From contig DAOTXK010000166.1 in NCBI GenBank assembly GCA_034435395.1, positions 1-10,129 on the forward strand: a stretch of 10,129 bases of DNA, read 5' to 3'. Both the position numbers and the translations under genes were made by a program. Of this stretch, positions 7,235 to 10,129 are shown one piece after another. The notes beneath the pieces were generated by a model. That model was not told where the DNA came from and searched no databases. It worked only from the letters and a program-made list of their open reading frames with translations. Source of the DNA: DAOTXK01 sp034435395. GTDB taxonomy: Bacteria; Chloroflexota; Anaerolineae; Aggregatilineales; Ch27. The first letter of the stretch is position 1, and each line of letters opens with the position of its first letter.

Positions 7235-7257
7235 CGGCCAACAGATGTCGTTTGCCG
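7235..7257 (-). other. Intercistronic hairpin between binding protein and permease genes
   Basis: CGGCCAAC (7235-7242) pairs with GTTTGCCG (7250-7257) across a 7-nt loop with one mismatch. It lies in the 87-bp gap after the binding-protein stop. Hairpins in this position often protect the upstream mRNA so that receptor is made in excess of permease. There is no T-tract. Confidence 0.35.
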
Positions 7258-7298
7258 AGAGGCCGGGCGGTGCGCGCAGCCCACAGGGTGCAAGGTTT

Positions 7299-8645
7299 TT
7301 ACTCGGTGGTGTCTGGCGGGCCGGGGATCGGCAGCGTGGCCCCGGCCTCGCGGGCCTCGTCCCACGCCGCCTGGTGTTCGGCCAGGTAATCCTCGACGCT
7401 CATGTCGCCAAACCAGACCTGCTCAATGGACTCCCACAACTGCACGTTGGGGCCGGCAGGCCAGAACGTCCAGGTGGTGTAGCCATAGCGACCCTCGCCG
7501 GTCACGGCGGCGAAGTCGGAGAAGAAGCGCACAAAGCGCTCGTCGGTGCCCTCCGGGAAGTCATCCTCGGTGTAGTGCAGCGGCACCATATACTCGCCGA
7601 AGCCCACAGTTGACGCGATCTCCAGGACCCGCGCCGGATCGCTCATCAGGAAGTCCAGCACCGCCGCGGCCTCATCCGGATGCTCGGAGAAAGCGTTGAT
7701 CGACAGCGTGCTGCCGGTCGCCAGCTCATAGTTGTACAGGCCGGCTATGTCGCTGAACACCGGCAGGGGAGCCCAGTCCCACTCCATGCCGGATTCGCCG
7801 AAGAAGTCATCCACCCCCAGGAAACTCCAGGTGCCGATCATCATCATCGCCGCCTCGCCGGTGGACAGCTCCGCCCAGAAGTCATCCCAACCGATGGCGA
7901 AGTAGTTTTCCAGGCTGCCGCTGAACCAGCCGTTGTCGGCGATATGGGTCTTCAACAACTGGGTGGCCCCGACAAATTCGGGGTCGGTCCAGGGCTTCTC
8001 GCCGATCAGCGCCCGATAGACGTTCTCCGGGCCAGCATAGTTGTTCAGGTAGATGCCCATCAGGTGCTCGTTGGTCGGCTGCCAGCCCACGTTGCCATAG
8101 GCGAAGGGATACAACCCGGCCTCCACGGCGGCCTCGGCCACCGCTTCCATCTCCTCCAGGTTGGTCGGCACTTCCCAGCCGTGTTCCTCGAAGACCGTCT
8201 TGTTGTAGAGCAGGATCATGCTCTCATAGGTCAGCGGGATGCTGTAGAGGTGACCCTCCAGCACACCGGACTGGTAGGCCCAGTCCAGGAGCTTATCCTC
8301 CCACCCATACTGCTCGGCGTAGTCGTCGAGCGGCAGGACGAAACCAGCGGCGATGCTCTCGGCGATGAAAGAAGCGCCGGGCGTCTGGAGGATGTCCGGG
8401 GCCTCGCCGGCGGCCATGGCCGTCCGCAAGGTATTGTTGATATCCTCCTGGCCGATTATCTCAAGCCTGACGCCAGGATAGGCGGCTTCGAATGGCTCGA
8501 TGAACGCCTCTTGCAGGTTGGTCGGCATGCCAGCGCCGGCCTCCGTCCACCAGGTGATGGTGATTTCTTCCTGAGCGCCCGCCGACAGGGGGAAAACCAC
8601 CAGCACCATCGCCAGTACCAGGAACAGAACAGTTAGACGCCTCAT
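7299..8645 (-). CDS. Extracellular carbohydrate-binding protein of an ABC transporter (family 1 solute-binding protein)
   Basis: This 448-residue exported receptor delivers a sugar or oligosaccharide to the two permeases encoded downstream. The signal peptide is 1-24 (MRRL start, long Leu/Val core, SAGA|QE) with no lipobox cysteine. Family hallmarks in order are ITITWWTEAG (28-37), PFEAAYPGVRLEI (51-63), AGEAPDILQ (79-87), a Leu-Pro-Leu-Asp element (104-107), YSIPLTYES...LYNKTVFEEHGWEVPTNLEE (134-165) and GEAAMMMIGTWSF (263-275). Many Trp, Tyr and Phe residues suit stacking on sugar rings. The ATG follows AAGGAGAG at good spacing. Gene order binding protein, MalF, MalG and the same strand make this the receptor of the linked permeases. 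It belongs to a different family from the receptor at the left of the window, so two distinct uptake systems are present. Confidence 0.93.
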   Translation of the reverse strand: MRRLTVLFLVLAMVLVVFPLSAGAQEEITITWWTEAGAGMPTNLQEAFIEPFEAAYPGVRLEIIGQEDINNTLRTAMAAGEAPDILQTPGASFIAESIAAGFVLPLDDYAEQYGWEDKLLDWAYQSGVLEGHLYSIPLTYESMILLYNKTVFEEHGWEVPTNLEEMEAVAEAAVEAGLYPFAYGNVGWQPTNEHLMGIYLNNYAGPENVYRALIGEKPWTDPEFVGATQLLKTHIADNGWFSGSLENYFAIGWDDFWAELSTGEAAMMMIGTWSFLGVDDFFGESGMEWDWAPLPVFSDIAGLYNYELATGSTLSINAFSEHPDEAAAVLDFLMSDPARVLEIASTVGFGEYMVPLHYTEDDFPEGTDERFVRFFSDFAAVTGEGRYGYTTWTFWPAGPNVQLWESIEQVWFGDMSVEDYLAEHQAAWDEAREAGATLPIPGPPDTTE

Positions 8646-8670
8646 GTGCCAGTCTCTCCTTCTCAGTTCT

Positions 8671-8699
8671 ATTGTATGGGACTATCTTGTTCAGGAACA
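8671..8699 (-). promoter_or_regulatory. Candidate promoter -10 and palindromic operator upstream of the sugar-binding protein gene
   Basis: On the minus strand TACAAT (8676-8671) is a good -10 box that would start transcription about 18-20 nt before the ATG. The -35 region does not match consensus well. It is occupied by the palindrome TGTTCAGGAACA (8688-8699, perfect 5-bp arms). A poor -35 overlapped by a palindrome suggests regulator control of the transporter genes. The site resembles the TGTT...ACA near-palindrome at 2180-2192 only loosely, and its spacing differs by one base. Confidence 0.45.
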
Positions 8700-8743
8700 T
8701 CAGCCTGTGCCCGACATGGCTTATACACGCCTCCTTTCCTATC

Positions 8744-8768
8744 GGCGCTCCATTGCCGGAGGAGCGCC
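8744..8768 (-). terminator. Strong hairpin upstream of the sugar-binding protein gene (terminator or attenuator candidate)
   Basis: GGCGCTCC (8744-8751) and GGAGCGCC (8761-8768) form a perfect 8-bp GC-rich stem with a 9-nt loop. It is the second of two hairpins met by RNA polymerase leaving the upstream ARH gene. No T-run follows, so intrinsic termination is uncertain. Confidence 0.4.
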
Positions 8769-8783
8769 TGCTGGCTGAAACCG

Positions 8784-8808
8784 GGCGTGTCCCTCTTTCT
8801 CACACGCC
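8784..8808 (-). terminator. Hairpin just after the upstream ARH gene (terminator candidate)
   Basis: GGCGTGT (8784-8790) and ACACGCC (8802-8808) form a perfect 7-bp stem with an 11-nt loop, 16 nt beyond the ARH stop codon. This is a plausible 3' end for that gene's mRNA, although a T-tract is missing. Confidence 0.42.
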
Positions 8809-8824
8809 TGAGCCCCGTCAGAAG

Positions 8825-10129
8825 CTATCCGGCGGGCCGCACCGCGACGGCGTCGGTCGTCAGGCAGCCTTCGCGGAGGATAAGCGCCACCGCCCCGCCG
8901 GTCAGCGGTCGGTCGGTGTCGGTGACATCGAACAGCTGCTGGCCGTTGACCCAGGCTTGCAGCCGGGCCCCGACGACTTGTAGCCTCAACTGGTAGGGAC
9001 GGTCGAATGACCAGTCATAGGGCGTCTCCGCCAGGGCTGTTTCCCCGTCCAGCGCTTTGACCAGCGCCGCCGTGCCGTCAGCCCGCAGCAGCAGGGCATA
9101 ATACCGGCGCATGCCCTGCACCCGAACCCCGATCCCGGCGGCGGCGGACAGGTGAGGGATGATGGTGGCGGCGACCTGGTAATCCGTCCACTCCCGCGTA
9201 CCCTGGATCAACAGACCCGTGCCTTCGTTATGCGCGATGTGAAACGGCCACGGCCAGTAAGGCTGAAAATGATGGACGCCCGGCACCCATGCCCTGTGCC
9301 ACATCAGGCCGCCGCTGCCGGGGCGCGTGAGCACGACATCTGGCGGGCCATCCCAGGTCAGGTAGTCCAGATACACCGTGCCGGATGTGGCCGCCTGGGC
9401 GGCGGTCAGCTCCAGGCCGATCTCGCCAATCGGCGCGCTGTCGGTGTCGGCAATCGTCCACTGGAACTCCTGGTACGCCCCCGGTTGCAGCACCGCCTCC
9501 GGCCCATAGACCCGCACCAGTCCATCATCCGCCCCAAACACGCGGATGTACAGGCGGCAGCTGACCGGCAGCTCATTCTGCTCATCCGCCGCCACTCCGG
9601 CCCGGACCGTCTGGCCGGGATATAACGTGGGACAGGCCGTCAACTCGTAGGTCCGCATCCGGGAGGTATCGGCAGGGCGGAAGGTCTCCTTCACCACGCG
9701 CCCACGGCGACCGGGCGCAAGATTCCGGTAGCGCAGCGCCAGGCTGCGTTTCCCCTGCTGGCTGTGCCCCGCCACATTTTCCAGCGCCACCACCCCCCGC
9801 GAGTCCAGGCTGTCCTCTGCCTGGAAGCCCTGTACAGCGCCCGGCAGATCAAAGTGGAAGCGCGCGCGACCCTTGGGTGCAATCGGCGCTTCGCCCGCCA
9901 GGGAACGGCCAATATTGACGATGTGATAGGTCTCGGTCACGGCATCGGTCACCGCCCGGCCACCATCAGCGGTCGGCAGGTAGAGCCGGTCCGCCACCGG
10001 GCCTCGCCAATCGGGGCCGGCGTTGATGCCCGCCAGGCCGTTTTTGATGCCCATCAGGCAGCCGACATTGCCGGAGTTACAATCCGTGTCCCAGCCGGAG
10101 GTGTTGGCGATCATCAGCGTCTTTTGAAA
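8825..10129 (-). CDS. ADP-ribosylglycohydrolase-fold protein with C-terminal beta-sandwich modules (partial, N-terminus outside window)
   Basis: The frame is open to the window edge, so at least 434 residues are the C-terminal part of a larger protein; the internal ATG at 10114 is not the true start. The fragment opens with the C-terminal metal-binding signature of the ARH/DraG family, ANTSGWDTDCNSGNVG (residues 8-23 of the fragment). The rest of the catalytic helices run to about residue 75. A beta-rich region (about 85-265) resembles a jelly-roll accessory domain. A final domain (about 275-434; REWTDYQVAATI, GIGVRVQG, YYALLLRADG, QAWVNGQQLFDV) looks like a concanavalin/LamG-type sandwich of the kind found in 3-keto-disaccharide hydrolase-like (DUF1080) proteins. 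These modules suggest contact with a glycan or other polymer. Whether it is secreted cannot be seen. The gene precedes the sugar-binding-protein gene on the same strand, with two hairpins and a promoter between, so it may be a separate but co-regulated unit. Confidence 0.8.
   Translation of the reverse strand, partial: FQKTLMIANTSGWDTDCNSGNVGCLMGIKNGLAGINAGPDWRGPVADRLYLPTADGGRAVTDAVTETYHIVNIGRSLAGEAPIAPKGRARFHFDLPGAVQGFQAEDSLDSRGVVALENVAGHSQQGKRSLALRYRNLAPGRRGRVVKETFRPADTSRMRTYELTACPTLYPGQTVRAGVAADEQNELPVSCRLYIRVFGADDGLVRVYGPEAVLQPGAYQEFQWTIADTDSAPIGEIGLELTAAQAATSGTVYLDYLTWDGPPDVVLTRPGSGGLMWHRAWVPGVHHFQPYWPWPFHIAHNEGTGLLIQGTREWTDYQVAATIIPHLSAAAGIGVRVQGMRRYYALLLRADGTAALVKALDGETALAETPYDWSFDRPYQLRLQVVGARLQAWVNGQQLFDVTDTDRPLTGGAVALILREGCLTTDAVAVRPAG

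Noticed and set aside
6411..7613. A 400-codon open frame on the plus strand opposite the permease genes
   Set aside because: Its translation is rich in Gln, His, Asp and Arg without domain signals. It is antisense to two clear ABC transporter genes and is a by-product of their GC-rich codon pattern.
7680..8636. A 318-codon open frame on the plus strand opposite the sugar-binding protein gene
   Set aside because: No recognisable motifs, and it lies wholly antisense to a textbook solute-binding protein.

Overview
This is a GC-rich bacterial window with compact genes, Shine-Dalgarno starts and solute-binding proteins that carry Sec signal peptides without a visible lipobox cysteine. Gene content and protein style (several carbohydrate ABC transporters, ADP-ribosylglycohydrolase-fold proteins with added beta-sandwich modules) suggest a Chloroflexota bacterium, perhaps of the Anaerolineae. 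That assignment is inferred from protein style alone. Almost everything encodes carbohydrate or small-molecule uptake, processing and regulation; there are no RNA genes, insertion sequences or CRISPR arrays.

Left part (1-3419): a periplasmic-binding-protein-type sugar receptor (41-1213, minus strand) lies downstream of a GntR/HutC-family regulator (1373-2164, minus). The regulator is divergent from a shikimate-dehydrogenase-superfamily oxidoreductase (2466-3419, plus). Between the divergent genes is an AT-rich island holding two near-consensus sigma-70 promoters that face and overlap each other. An inverted-repeat operator candidate sits between their -10 boxes, which is a layout for one repressor to control both directions. 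A leader of about 280 nt precedes the oxidoreductase.

Right part (3491-10129, all minus strand, read right to left): a partial ADP-ribosylglycohydrolase (ARH)-fold protein with C-terminal beta-sandwich modules (8825-10129, runs off the edge), then two strong intergenic hairpins and a promoter/palindrome, then a family-1 extracellular sugar-binding protein (7299-8645). Next come two CUT1-type permeases (6258-7211 and 5422-6261, joined by an ATGA overlap) and a secreted ARH-fold enzyme with a C-terminal discoidin-like domain (3491-5308). No transport ATPase is encoded here.

The most interesting idea is that two ARH-fold proteins, carrying different carbohydrate-binding-like modules and at least one of them exported, flank a sugar importer. 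They may be extracellular hydrolases that release a glycosyl or ribosyl product from an unknown substrate, which the transporter then imports. The reaction is not known from the sequence.
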